Part shown: in pieces, positions 34,901-47,814 of the stretch
How positions within the stretch are numbered: position 1 is the first letter of the stretch
Layout of the letters: each line of letters opens with the position of its first letter
Source: Brasenia schreberi
Taxonomy: Eukaryota > Streptophyta > Magnoliopsida > Nymphaeales > Cabombaceae
Assembly: GCA_036023115.1 (NCBI GenBank)
Contig: JAYKKT010000059.1
Coordinates: 4,573,501-4,637,500 of the forward strand
Direction: 5' to 3'
Length of the DNA: 64,000 bases
Translations under genes and position numbers: made by a program
The notes under the pieces: generated by a model
Database searches by the model: none
Seen by the model: only the letters and a program-made list of their open reading frames with translations
What the model was told of the DNA's origin: nothing

Positions 34901-36026
34901 CACTATACTTGTGGTAAAATTTTCTTCAGTCCAATCTTCTTGGTCATCACTTGCAAAATCACCACGAAGGATTACAATTTCAACTTTAAGCGAGGACAAG
35001 GGCCCAGATGTGATAACCACACCAGAAGAATCAAGAATGACAATCTGTATTGCTCTTCCACCCTCTGTTTTAATCCTGCTACCTGTGAATATTGGAAGAG
35101 ACAATTTCTCATTAAAGTGCAGCCGAAAGCTCCTTTCAGATGCTTCAATCCATCTATCTGGGAACCTGGAAGAAAGTGAGAAATGCTTGGTTACAATAGC
35201 ATTAATTACGACTTTCTATATTTATAGTTCACTTAACATCTTGGATCTGAACCCCAGAGAGCCTTAACAAATTTAGGGACGAATTCCCACAACTACTGAA
35301 TCCCTCTGGATGACTAGCTACAGCTTACAGGAAATTCAGGTCATCTTTAAATTATTGCAAATATTAACTAGTAAAAATTCACAAAGAATTGATAGGGCAA
35401 TTTACCGACAGGCACTTATGGACCCTCCACTTGTCAATTTTCAGTTTCATAATGGTGTTCTGTACCATGGGGGGTTAGATCCTATAGAACAATAACATTT
35501 CAAAGGAACGGAAACTAGCAAACAGGAGGATGTTATGTCGTCAGGCACTCATAAGTGTTGTACTTCATTTGACATCCTTTTCTTACTAGAGTGAAATTAG
35601 ACACTCGCATTGGTCACAGTAGATAGACTAATACGAGCTGAATAAAGCACCCAATCTCACCTGTAAATCTTATGGTAGTAGAACACTAACTTGCGCTCCA
35701 CCTCCTCTCGCACCTAACAAATGCATTTTGAAGAATGAAGTTAAGCTCCTTTAATTGTACAAACTTTACCACAATGAAATTGACCCTCAAGCAAACTCAC
35801 CAGTTTCCTCAAAAATGTCTCAAGTATTCTCTGATCCGTTTCATTTAGAGCACTGTAAATAAGAGAAAGGTATTAAATGCCAACACGAAAGTACTAACGA
35901 TTCCCACAAGGAAAGCAATATCTACTAAACCTACAGTTGGGAAGGAAGAAGCCTTGGCTGTTTGAAATCACGAGGGGGGCATATCGACCCATCTTCCTCT
36001 TCATTAATGGTCCTCTTTCCTACCAT
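31918..36026 (-). CDS. CBP60 family calmodulin-binding transcription regulator
   Basis: Plant-specific CBP60 proteins are nuclear regulators, several acting in salicylic acid and immunity gene control. Exons, in gene order: 35935-36026, 35801-35852, 35661-35713, 34678-35165, 34036-34196, 33729-33929, 32971-33130, 31918-32351. All junctions are GT-AG and phases agree; the total is 1641 nt, 546 residues. An in-frame TGA upstream makes this ATG the first. The N-terminus is KR/acidic; the conserved block covers [59 protein letters not shown] and the [16 protein letters not shown] and HAKTC motifs. The C-terminal basic stretch ([24 protein letters not shown]) suits a calmodulin-binding helix. I cannot assign it to a particular subgroup (A-G or SARD1). 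Confidence 0.92.
32500..32633 (-). mobile_element. tRNA-derived SINE with 12-bp TSD in CBP60 intron 7
   Basis: The body at 32512-32621 is flanked by GAAAAGCTCCAT (32500-32511 and 32622-32633). On the minus strand it reads an A-box-like TAGCTCATCTGG, a B-box-like GTGTTCGATAC, then GGCTTCAGCCTCCCTATTG and a short A-rich end. This is the structure of a pol III-transcribed tRNA-derived SINE. It lies between the last two CBP60 exons. Confidence 0.88.
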
Positions 36027-37300
36027 CTCAGATACCGGAGTGTATCAGAAGTTTTGACTTTTCCTATTTGTTCAGAAACAACTTAGAGAATAACTGCTGA
36101 AGAAAGCAATTCTACTGAGCCTTCTTAACTGCTATTTTGTGAAGCAGTAGCATTAACGAGGTCCTAGACAACCTATCCCTCACCAGGAGTCCGAAGAGAC
36201 ATAACGGTACAAGCCATAGACATTCATTCAAGAAGCATAGAATGAAGTCGAATACACTCAAGCTTTTCTTGGCTGACTTCTTCAATATATTACAGCAAGA
36301 CGCAAATTAACCAATGAACTCGATTAAGAATGTGAGACAAAAGTCTCAAATATTGTGAAATGTTGGACAGCAAAAACAAGCAAAGCAGACATTACCCAAG
36401 CTACCACAGCGAGACAAACAACTACAACACATTATGGAAATTCCACTGCAGCAGATAACACCAAAACCCTAATCATCGAAATTCAACAGCAAAGGATCCT
36501 ATTACATGACCACATTAAGCACTAAGAACACAGAATCTTTACTAAGAGCAGTGCTAACCAAACCCTGCGGTTGACGCTAGTTTACCAAATTGAACTGCAC
36601 CCACCAACCCCAATATCAAAAACACAAGAATTGACCTCCAATCACCCCACAAATGTCATTAGAAAGACGTTCAGTCGTTAGCTGCACAGTATTCGAGAAT
36701 TTCTAAACTGAAGATACCCAAAACTAAACAGCAAAACATTTGAAGGTGGTTACGTCTATTTATAGGAGTACCACGTATAGTATTGCAACTAAAACAGAAA
36801 TGCAGAAGCAGTATGGAAAGGAGATACGGTTGACAGTGGCAGAGAGAAGTCTCTTAGAAGTTTCCACCACGAAGAGCGTCAACAGGAAAACAAGTAACCG
36901 TTCAAAACAAAACAAGAGGGAAGAGGACATGAAGATTAAAACCCTAAAAAAACTCTTTTGGAGCCGGAATCGGATGCTCTGTTATTATTCCTCATCATTA
37001 TTTAAGAAAAGATAGTTAGAAAAACAAAAACCACAAGAAACTAAGTGAGATCGATAGCGACTACGCGGATTTCTAAGAAGATCCACATAGGAATAAAATA
37101 AACTAACCAGAATTAATGGTTTGTAGATTTGAATCGCTATTTTGAGCAAAGAAATCAGAAAATGAACGAAAAAATAAAGGATGGTGAGTGGGAAAGGAAA
37201 GAATACCTTTTCAGAGACGATACGAAGGAACGCGGAACGAAGACTCTGAGAAATTTCCTTCTTTTCTGTTTTACTTTTTTCTTTTAAGAATTTAAGAATT
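36027..37300 (-). other. CBP60 5' leader, probably intron-containing
   Basis: No coding exon is recognisable. A strong donor-like CTGAAAAG|GTATTC on the minus strand at about 37202-37215 follows GC-richer sequence, and acceptor-like sites lie just before the CBP60 ATG. This suggests a non-coding first exon near 37215-37300 and a leader intron of about 1.2 kb, with the promoter beyond 37300. Transcript data are lacking. Confidence 0.35.
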
Positions 37301-39648
37301 GGGAGGAGGGAATGAAAAGGACGTCAGCCATTACAAAGTCAGCAACGCGCTCCCGCGAAGAAGGCAAGGGCCCCCAACGGTCAAGAACTCGTTCGGGTCC
37401 GAATTGAACCTCGTGTTGATCGAGCTGCGTATTGATCCCTCATCAAAGACCGGTAGTCCTGGTTCCTGTTTCGGTTTGGTTCTCTACTGGATGGAATCGA
37501 AAAGGGGTGTTTGATTTATTACGAGGCCTAGACTACAGAACTGGAACTATAGTTCTAGCACCTATAATAATCAAGACTCTGGCCTTGACATGTATGATCC
37601 TGCTTTTTACCTGATTAGGAGGACCACAAGTGACCCACCCTTAGGAGTGGGCCATTGGGACTCGAGTTACAGTTCTGTAGTCCCTGTCTTGCAATCAAAT
37701 ACCCCTAACAGAACCACAACGGTCCTGGTTCTGGTTCCCACAATTTTGAGTTCTGGTCAATTCTAAGGTTTGGATTGACCCGTTAAACAGGGTCTGAAAC
37801 CGGTCTGAACCAACTTGCCTATCAAATGAAAGGGTATTTATTGTCTAAATCATATGTAATATAATCATTTCTTGAAAAGGTTCAATGATCATAGGATGCC
37901 AATTCAAATAATATTAGATTACACATCAAAGAAAACATTGCAGATTACTGCTTTCTATTCTCACTCAGTCAACTTCCTTGAATTATCTCCTTTTCTCTTT
38001 CCCTCATGCCTTGTTATGGGTGCCTGCATGTGTGTTATAATAAAAATATATTTTTCATGCTTAAAAAAATAGTTAATCTAAAGAAAAAGTTCATATTTGG
38101 ATTCGGAGGCCACCAATCATTGTTTCGTGTCTGGAAAAGGCAGTATAAAAAACATTAAGGAGGGAACAAAGGGGACCCGAAAACCTTTCCATACACGTGC
38201 AGTCTTCATCTTTTCCAATTTTTTGAAAAGGAACAAAAGGACCCGAAAACCATTGACAGGATGGTGATTTTGCTTTTGATGTAAATTTAAAAAAAAATGT
38301 CCTTTATCCTTCACGTTGGTAGATGCTTTCATCATCCGCAAAAGTTGTAGCTTTTCTTTTCCTTTTCAGTGAAAAGTGCATCGCCCCCATCGTTTGTGTG
38401 GGTCTCAACACTGACACGGACACTCTCACTTGACCTCTGTCGTGTCCTGATCCACATACTCTGAAGCATGTGCGCCCTTATGACACGATGCAGTGTCATG
38501 GCTCCTAAGTTCAAACCACAGCAAGTTTCCAGACACTTAGTTTTCTCAATGACGACTATTCATACCGAGGACGACAGATATGGAACCCCCACCAACCCGA
38601 CCTGGAAAGTCGGGGTCCTGGTCAGTTAACAAACCTGGGCCAGGTCCCAATCAATCAAAGAAACCCACAAAAACTCAAGTTCAGTTGATCTTCATGGTCA
38701 AACCCGTATGGTCTTTGTTCAGCAAATACATGTTCCTCTTTATTGATTTTTAAGGATGTTTACCTTTTCTTATAAACCTATGAGTCGGAGAAACCACCTT
38801 CCTTCCTTTCTTCATAATGTCTTTGAGTGGATTATCTTACATAAACATGTTAATCATTCGATCTTTGAAATCAATAGTAGAGATTTAAATTAAAAGTGTT
38901 ATTATACTTTTGTACTTTACATTTAATGCATAATATACTAAAATATAAAATTATTCAAATCTTCATCTCAAAGAATTGAACCATGGTAATATGATTATGA
39001 ATCAAAATGTAAGGCTCACATGGTACATTAAATGCAAAGTTTGCAAAGTATAAAAGTACAATAACAGTTTCAGTTCAAATCTCTATCAATGATCTCAAAG
39101 ATAAAACGGTAAAAGTATTTATATAAGATTATGTACCATAAAAACATTATGCATTTCGAACATAATGTATATATATATAGTAGACATGCTATACATACAC
39201 ATGAGAAAAAGCCAAGTTGGGGCCCTTTTCTAAGCTGAAATACATACGTAGAAAATGATAAATTTGCAGGCCAGGTTTGTGTTTAGGAGGCAATAATGAC
39301 TTTAGAGGCAAGGATTCAAGTTTAGTTTCATGTAATTTTAAACATATTTGGCTATTCGTTTGACTGAAGTTCAACATATGTGGGGAAAATTTGATCCGAG
39401 TCAGGAACTGGGAAAAAAAGTTGATGGCTGGTAAGTGAATCAGTCTGCTTCTTGTTTGCTTCAGTTTGGCCCGTTCATGTTTGTTTTGTTAAGCCATCTA
39501 AGTCGAACGTGCATGATGGTATGTTCGTCTTGGTTTGGCTCGTGGACTTGCTGAATGATATTTTGTAGTTTCTTAGACAAATAATACGGCCAATTAATTG
39601 TATTATGGCTTTTCATGTAAATTAACGGCCATTTCTATTTCAGCTGAG
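37301..39648. other. intergenic with GAACC-rich repeat
   Basis: Positions about 37370-37820 are rich in GGTTC, GAACC and CCGGT words like the hAT-like elements elsewhere, but clear termini were not found. The remainder is AT-rich with no coding exons recognised. Confidence 0.4.
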
Positions 39649-39760
39649 TTTTTTTTTTTGGGTTAAAACAGGGAGGTTGATGCCAAGTAGGCATGCCACG
39701 GGAATCGAACTCATGATCTGCATCTTGTGAGTTGAAAGCCCCGCCAGGTGAGCTAATTCT
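39649..39760 (-). mobile_element. tRNA-derived SINE
   Basis: On the minus strand: A-box-like TTAGCTCACCTGG, B-box-like GAGTTCGATTCCC, then the family's CATCAACCTCCCTGTTTTAACCC and an A tail (the T run at 39649-39659 on the plus strand). It is the least decayed pol III promoter of the family in this window. No clear target-site duplication was found. Confidence 0.82.
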
Positions 39761-42700
39761 CTGTGTGCCTCTGCTGCAACTTCCATGAATTTTTTGAATG
39801 CTTGTTATGGCAGACGAAAGATTTATCAACTTCTCGAAAGGAATTCAACAAGATATTTCACAACAAAAGTGAAGGGATGCAATACATTTTCTGCTCCCTC
39901 CCAAGTCTTCCATTTAAGTCAAAGAAGCAATAGTCTTGTTTGAAGATATTCAATGGGGAAAAGGTGCAAATTTTGCTCCTAAACTTATAACCTAGGAGCA
40001 AAAATAGAAATAACGTTAAATCCATCTCTAAAGTATTATTAACATTATCAAAGGGCTCACTAACACACTCTTAGTAAACATAAACGTAATTTCTTAGTTT
40101 TTCTTTTCAAAAACCTTTCTCTCTCTCTCTCTCTCTAAACAGCACAGGTGCAAATTAATTCAGTGAGAACGAGGGAGAAGCCATTTCAGTACGAAGAAAA
40201 AATAATGCATCACAGAGAAAACAAGTTCAATCTTTAAGAAGCTTAAAAAGAGAAGCCCAGCAATCTTGGAAAAGAATCGATTGTCTATTGCCTTATCATT
40301 GTTCACAAACTCATGCTTGACAAAAACACAATATATATAGCCTATAAAATATTAAAACCTAGCATATGAAATGTTAAGAACTTCTCTTATTAGGGGCGTA
40401 TGGTCAACATGGGAGATGCGCGTAATGCATGGATGAATCGACCAACATGTTAAAAGCTTCCTTTCTCTCTCTAAAAAGAAAGTTGAAACTCATGGTTCTA
40501 TTTCCCTCACCATCTCCCATCGCTCAGTCGGCCATTAAGGCGATCACTCCTCTCGCACAGCTGGGGAAAGGCTCGCTGGTGGCTGTGATGCCGGATGACA
40601 ACAATCATCATAGTAAAATTGGTAGCACGAACACAACACTTCTAGCAAATTGATCAAGGCTGTATCCAATTGGTCAGTCTTTTCGTGCTTGATTAGGCAA
40701 AGAATATGAAGACCATACACTCTCTTACTGATACTTGCAATTTGTGCTAAAGGCCACCAAGGCAAGAGCCAATTTATTCGACTTCGGCGTCCATCTCGAT
40801 GAGCACATCAAATCTAAGTTATAAGTTAGGGGGCAAATCTGCATCTTTCCCCTTCAATGGGCCACGAGCGGAATTTTGAAACCTTTGCCACACACGTGGT
40901 GGTGCGCTCGTGTTTCATCCTTGTACGCAAACCTCAGTGTGTGTGTGTGTGTGCTGGGCGTAAGAATAATCGAGAATGCATGCCAACATTTGACAGCCTT
41001 GTTAGAAAGAGACAATAAGGTACCCGGCTCATACTCGCAGTTCAGAGGGACTGATGGACAACACTAAGTGGGCTTTAGTTTGTACATTACACCATTTAAA
41101 TCACTATAAATCAGTAAGCAGCTGATTCACTTGACACAAAGATTCATAAACAAAATAAGTAATGTAGTGAGAAAGTGCGTTGAGCTGATCCAACGTCTTT
41201 TATCTTCTTGTTTCCCTTGGATCTCTCTCAGAATTGCACCTCAATTTGCGGTGGCAACTACAAACGGTAAAGGTGATGCAACCTTCAGCTGAATTAAATT
41301 CTCCAGGAACATCAGCACAGAGAAAGGGAGGCAACAACGTCAAGTCCCGGGAGGTATAAAAATAATTGGTACTAACAAGAAAACCAAAGGCAACTTCAAT
41401 CTAAAGAAACGTAAGCAGTATGGAGCCTTAGCATAAAGAAATGATGTGGGAATGAACCAAGACATCTACTAAGCTACATTGTTCACCACATCATCAGCTT
41501 CAAAATTACCAACACAAAAAAGAGGAAGTGGGATACTTAATCAGCAATATCTTGATCAGTTGATCGGGCTGTCATGGAAGCGTCTCACCCAAGTAGAGGG
41601 AAAAGCTAATTGACAGACATTTTGCTTTATCGTGAGAACAGGGCATAAAACCAGAAACATTGGAGTCATCAACTTCGTAAAACTATTTCCAAAGGCTGTG
41701 AGTGTGTCTGCCCAAAAGATTTGCATTTTTTGTAAGTTCGCTGAAACGTCCTGGCAGGCAACTAAACAAGAGTGAAAATAGGAGCTTTTGGAAGGCGAGT
41801 TCCGAACATTCACTGCGGATTTACCTTGGTACCTACTTTTTCACAGCATAGACATGACTATGATTAGAATCTTGCAAGAAGAAGCTTCAGCAGTTAAAAG
41901 TATAAAGCATAAGGATACACATCTACCAGGATGCAGCTTACACACACACACACTAAAAAAGGAGAGGGAAGATCAATGCAAATTTAAGAAAATTGATGAT
42001 AAGAAACGATGGTAGGATAACTATGAAAATATAAGTAATTAAACATTAATTTAGGGGGAAAAGAAAAACAAATTCGATAAGAGATTATCTCCATGCAAAA
42101 TGCATAGATTCTACAGAATTTTGAAAATTTGAATTATTGATCAAGCAAAACTAGTGCTTTATGAAGGTGAATCGTAGTTAAACAGAGGAATGGCCCAAAT
42201 TGACATCTTGCCTCTATCTCAACTGACTCAGTTAACACCTTATGATTACAGTCACATCATTCTACTACCAGCAGGCAAGCCAGAGCAGCTGTAAGTCCGG
42301 CCTTTGTGTCATCATGGTCAGTGAGATCACAGAGGGATACCCTTAAAAAGAGATAGGTACGAAATGGAAAATAAAATACTTTAAAAGTTGACGAAATGTT
42401 TCTTCAAATTAACGCCACTAGTGAAAGAACAGATACCTTATAACCACAGACTACGGGGTGTGAAGATTAAAGATCTCCATTCTGTGGGCGTGCCTAAGCA
42501 TGTCTTTGTATGTATATGTGGTAAATAAACTATGCAATACCTTATAACTACAGACCACATGATGTGAAGATCTAAGAATCTTCATTATTTTTCTGTGTGT
42601 GTGTCGCCAAACCCAATCAGATATAGATCATATGATGTGTACCAGGAGACAGATAACATGACGCTACAGAAAAGCAACATGATGTTTAATACTAGCATTC

Positions 42701-44108
42701 TTAATAGAGAATTTCTATATGCTTCTCTTCATGATCCATCCTACTGGTAAAAGCCAAAGATGCTCAAAAGTGAGACTAAAAGAAGCAACAAGAAATGAAT
42801 CAGAGAACTTCAAATACCACAAAGGTATATACTCCTTAAAGAGTTCAGAAGCGAACACCTTGCATTTCATTTGCTTTTGCAGCGGCTCACAAACAGAACA
42901 TCATTGATTTGTGAAGCTCTAATTGAAAAGTCAACTGACAGTTCCAAAACAAATCCACAATACATTAAATAGGAGAAGTTCCAAAGTGAAACAGACAAGA
43001 AGCAATAAAACCTCAAATATAGAGAGGGGTGTGCGTGTGTGACAGAGAGTACAGGAAAAGAAAAAAGCAAAGTACATAAATTAGTAAAATTACATTACAT
43101 TTTTAACAGAAAGAAAACATGCACATTCAGAGATCTTCAGATAGTGCAATTTACAGAAAACCGTAAAAGGGAAAGTCCAGCAACCAAAACTTGTGAACGA
43201 AGAATATGCAGAATCTAAAGTTGAACCATTCAACCACGTTCTTAAAATATAGAAAACCTCACAAGTTTTCACAGATCTGTAACAAAAATATTTAATGCAG
43301 GTGACTCTTATTCAAAACAAAAAGGATTAATTACTAAAATTAATGCCGTGCTATCTATTTTAATCTCTTTCAAAACTGAAACATTTATCAGAAATCTAAC
43401 AGTAGATCAGTTGCTTCAATATCTTGGTGACTTCAGCTTCAGTGCTAGTAGCAGCATGCTTGATACCCTATAGACAATAGAAGAAACACTTTCGTGAACA
43501 CACCTCGCAGAATATCAAACTGGTTATAGGAGAGAGAGAGAGAGAGTTGAGAAATCTTAAACCACACTCATTCACCAATGCTGCGTCCACAAAATTTTGA
43601 GCAGGCACAGACACATCAAGATGTCATATGTGAAGCCCAAAATCGTATATGAATGCATAACTCAATTGAAGCATGTGGAGAAATCTTAAACCACGGCTCC
43701 ACCTTTCAGTAAGAATGGAGGCATCTGGATTTGAAGTTTTAGCACAGCCACTTCATTACCAATATCATCAAAGCCCCTTGACTTTCAAGATCTGCATTGG
43801 CCAACCTCTGTCAAGAGCATGTGGAGAATAAGATGTGGATGGTATCATAACAAAAAATAAGTAGAACAAGGGCTCAACCTTGGGGAGTTTCTTCTGCATA
43901 AGCCTCAATACGTTTCTAATAGTTTCATAATGCCATTTGGGGGGAAATGTTGGTTGAAATGTAATCAAACACACAAAAAAAGAGAGCAGTTTTGCAGGAT
44001 CAAGTAAAATATCTGCCATGGATAAGGGATGAAATGTTGGTCTCAAGAAAAAGAGGCTAGTTCTGGCTTTAACTTATAGACAGTGACCTGTACACCAGAA
44101 TATACTAA
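39761..44108. other. intergenic; possible stray minus-strand exons
   Basis: No gene can be assembled. Small CT and GT tracts lie near 40121-40136 and 40938-40954. Two minus-strand stretches end in stops and read protein-like: about 42259-42345 (DLTDHDDTKAGLTAALACLL) and about 43398-43467 (KHAATSTEAEVTKILKQLI). The second follows an acceptor-like CTATAG. They could be terminal exons of an unrecognised gene or chance. Confidence 0.3.
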
Positions 44109-45787
44109 TCAGCCATGATCGATAAGGCTAATTAGCACTTCTTCTGGGCTCTGAAAAGTATGGAATCGATTCATTCCTTCAGCTAACACGGCATAAGTAT
44201 GAGAATTGGGTTTAACCCCATTCTTTATCATGTCATCATAAAGGCAGAGTGCTGTCCTTGTGTCATTTGACATGCAGCACCCTTTTATTAAGGTGTTGTA
44301 AGTACACATAGATGTGATCAAACCTTTATCTTTCATCGCATTTAAAATTTTCTCTGCCTTATCATACTTCCTGCATCTGCATAAACATCTCACAAGCAAA
44401 CTATAAGTCAACGATCCTGGATCAGGGCCTCGATGCGCCATTTCATAGTACAATTTAAGAGCATCCTGAACGTTGTTCATCTCACAATATGCATGAATTA
44501 ATTGAACGTAGGTCACCTCATCCAGTACAAATCCCTTGTCTATTGCAGTGGTTAGCAGGCTGTTGGCCTTATCGGTATCTCCTGAATCACATATCTTTCC
44601 AAGAAGTTCATTACAAGCGTTTGTACTTGGCAAGAAATTCCTATGAAGCATTTCCTGGTAGAACCTAATACCATGCTCCAATTTTCCTACTCTACAGTAC
44701 CCTTCCATTAAAAGGTCAAATGTCTCACCATATGGCTTCAATCCCTCCTTTAACATTTCTTGTATCAATTGATAAAATTCTTGAAAGTTCCCATTCATGG
44801 AGTGGACACCAACGAATGAGGTAAAGATCAACGAATTTGCAGGATATCTTTTCTTGAGAATTTCGTCATACACCGCAAAAGCATGCTCCAGATTTCCCAA
44901 CATGCACAAACCATAAATAGTTAAAGAATAATAAACACGACCAACCATCATTCTCTTCTGAAACATTTTATTTAGCAATGAAATTCCTTCATCCACACGC
45001 TCATCATCAAACATAAGAATAGCCAACGCAGTGTTGACAATCACACCAGGAATGCATCTTTTGCTGTCAATACGATCCAGCAAATTTACTATTTTCTGCA
45101 GCGATCCTTGTTTGCATAGTGCATCAATCATAATCCTAGTAGTAACAGTAGTAGGCAAGAAACCATGCTCCTGCAAGTAAAGATAATTCGAGATGGCCTC
45201 ATAGAACTTCCTCAGTTTTGCACATATTTGTATCAAAAGATCGAACACTTTCGGACTAGAGAAAGTACTGCTATACGTACTTAATAAACACTCAGCTATA
45301 CCATATTTTAATCCGCAGTCGGAACTATTTGTCACTACTGATTCCAGCATTGCTCGTGAGTGAACACCTAATCCAGCATGGAGAAGGACTGAACAATGAT
45401 ACAATATGACCGAACACTGTGTTTGAAATTCTTCCTTAGGGATGACCAGTGGAAGAAGCTCAAACCTTTCTTTGCATCTGAAGGGTTCTTCAGCTGAAGC
45501 AATACATCCTCAACCATTGAGTCTGACAATTCAATATGACCTAGCTTAGTACTCAAACTATCCCAATCATTCCCTTTTCCCAATAAATAGCATATCACGC
45601 TAACAGCAGGCTGATCGCTGATTGCGTTTCGTTGAATTTGAGAGTTTTCAGAGTCCAACACCATTTCCCCAAAATTGGTGTCACTGATTTCTCTTTCGAT
45701 AGTTGTGTATAGTGTTGAAAATACTCCACGAAGAGCTACACGGAATGGTAAGAATGACCCATTTACTAAGAGAACAGATCTCCTCAT
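44109..45787 (-). pseudogene. P-class pentatricopeptide repeat protein gene, one frameshift
   Basis: PPR proteins bind organelle RNA. Starting from the ATG at 45787 (MRRSVLLVNGSFLPF), the first frame encodes a basic, Ser/Arg-rich leader typical of mitochondrial or plastid targeting, then DAKKGLSFFHWSSLRKNFKHSV, a block common just before the repeats. It then meets a stop at 45368. The second frame, overlapping from about 45400 and ending at 44109, carries about ten 35-residue repeats (for example TYNTLIKGCCMSNDTRTALC, YDDMIKNGVKPNSHTYAVLA). One missing base near 45387-45400 accounts for the break. Joined length would be about 560 residues. Either a real recent pseudogene or a sequence error; the rest of the frame is clean, which favours a recent change or an error. 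Confidence 0.85.
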
Positions 45788-46365
45788 AACTTTCCTCACA
45801 AAAACTATGATCACTCAGCAACATTAGATATCTAATAGTAATACCAGCCTATGGGTATCGACTTTTATCCAAAAAGAGAAGGAAAAAGAGTAATGGCAAT
45901 GTTTTAGGAGCATTTTCTCTTCATCAGAAATGGAGAAACCAAGAAACCGTTACCTTTGCAAAGATAAAAGGTAAAGAAATGAGGATCACCAAGAACCGTA
46001 GAGGATCATTGAGTAGCCTAGAAGTTAACACCACGCATGAAACAATCGCGTGTACACAATGAGAAATGATCAGGTACACTCCCCTCTTGAGTGAGAACAA
46101 CAATTCAGCACAACAGAATACTCAACTTCTTAAAAGATTAGTCACATAGAATCGAAAGAAAAGTTGAAGGTGACAAAAAGAAGTTGAAGATGAAACTGGC
46201 GAGGATGATGTGAAGCCTCCAACCTCTGCAAAATTTCCATCTGCGTAGCGCGTACATGCCTCGTTGCCCCAACATCCAACCAGGGTTTTGCGTCTTAAAA
46301 GGACCAGGACCGGGGTATGGATCACACCGGCATACAACCCGCTGCAATCTGTGTACTGATGGTTC
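45788..46365. other. PPR upstream region
   Basis: Probable leader and promoter of the minus-strand PPR gene. No exon or clear TATA element could be assigned with confidence. Confidence 0.3.
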
Positions 46366-46690
46366 TCGACATGGCCGATTCCGAACCGGTTCGGCGCTTT
46401 CGATCAGAACCAAAGCGAGTCAAAACCTCATGTAACTAGAACCGCTGAAACCAGAAACGAAATCGGGGGCCACTCAGTCCGATTCCGGTTCTAGCTTTCA
46501 TGAAACCAGAACCATAGCGCAGAATCGGTTGTTTGAAGCCGTAGATTTCATAGTTTTTAATATATATTTTTTAATTTTAGAAATTTTAATAGTTTTTTTC
46601 GGTTTCAAACAGTTTAAAACTTACACCAATATTGAATCGATCCATTCGATTATTCAAGGCAAACCAGAACCGGCCAACTAGACATGTCTA
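46366..46690. mobile_element. GAACC-rich short element, hAT-like MITE candidate
   Basis: It starts TCGACATGGCCG and ends GACATGTCTA, close to the family ends seen at 4002 and 47815, with a GAACC/GGTTC-rich interior. The 8-bp flanks GATGGTTC and GATGGATG match at six positions. The length (325 bp) is close to the 314 bp of the copy at 47815. There is no coding capacity. Confidence 0.5.
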
Positions 46691-46732
46691 GATGGATGTA
46701 AAAAGTGCGACCCCCCACCCACCCGCTCTTAT

Positions 46733-46815
<83 letters not shown>
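46733..46815. repeat. (CT)n(TA)n(GA)n palindromic microsatellite
   Basis: A run of CT is followed by TA and then GA, so the tract is self-complementary and could fold into a hairpin about 40 bp long. Confidence 0.95.
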
Positions 46816-46816
<1 letters not shown>

Positions 46817-47814
46817 ATGTTTAGTTAGAGAACAAGCTGCACGCAAATAGGTTTCTATTGGGTCGCGAGAGTCCAAAATGCTAGAGGTTCACTTTTAATT
46901 CAAATATTTGAGATTATTAGTGGAGATTTGAATTACTTTGCGTTTATCATATACAAAAGTATAATGATACTTTTAATTGAAATATGTACCTTTGATCTCA
47001 AAGATTAAACAATACACATGTTTTAGTAAGATCATATAATTTAAACATAATGCATCTATTGCTCTCTTTCTTTCTTTCTCCTTCTCTCTATTTATAATGT
47101 TAAACGTCTTTAAGTGCATAATTTTGTATAAACATTTGCATGGTTTGTTCTTTAAGCTCTATAGTGGAGATTTGAATTAAAGAAATGTTATACTTTTGTA
47201 TGCATTAAATGCATCTCATGGATTTTAAAAATCAAACAGTGGAGATATTTAGGAAAAATTATGTACCAAAAGATATTTTGCATTTATCTCACTCTCTCTC
47301 TTTCTATATATATATATACAATGAAGGGAATGAATCTACAACAATGAGAGGCAATGAAGTAAATGAACGAACAAACATACATCACTAAGTACGAAAGTTT
47401 TGTTATATTGCGAAATGAGAGCTCTCTGCTGGGTCCCATACTTCCAACTTACTACCATAATCTCAGTGATAATCATTTCTTTAATTAACTAACCCAATTT
47501 TTTAATTTGTTTTTTAAACCCACACCATCTCGTAGAATTTTCAAATTTCCACCTCCTCTTGGTCAATTTCAGAAAGGACGCACGTTCTTCCATCTCGTGG
47601 CCGAGTTCACAGTTAAATAAAAAGAACGAACAAATGACTGGTGTTCTCTTTAAGAAAGCAAAAGAACGTAAAAGAGAAAGTTTTAATTTGAGATTTTCAT
47701 GAATATACACAAACACCTACTCTGCTCTCCTGTTTACAGGGTCCGACCCCAAAACCGCTTTAAGTTAAAGACTCCGGGTCGACACCCAAGGTAAACATAT
47801 CTTGTACTGTCCAC
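46816..47814. other. intergenic, no gene seen
   Basis: AT-rich sequence with repeated short phrases around 'gtggagatttgaatta' (about 46920, 47165), which may be tandem remnants. No coding exons were recognised. Confidence 0.35.

Noticed and set aside
39649..39760. Functional tRNA gene
   Set aside because: A- and B-box-like words are present, but no cloverleaf can be formed and the 3' part matches the SINE family with an A tail.
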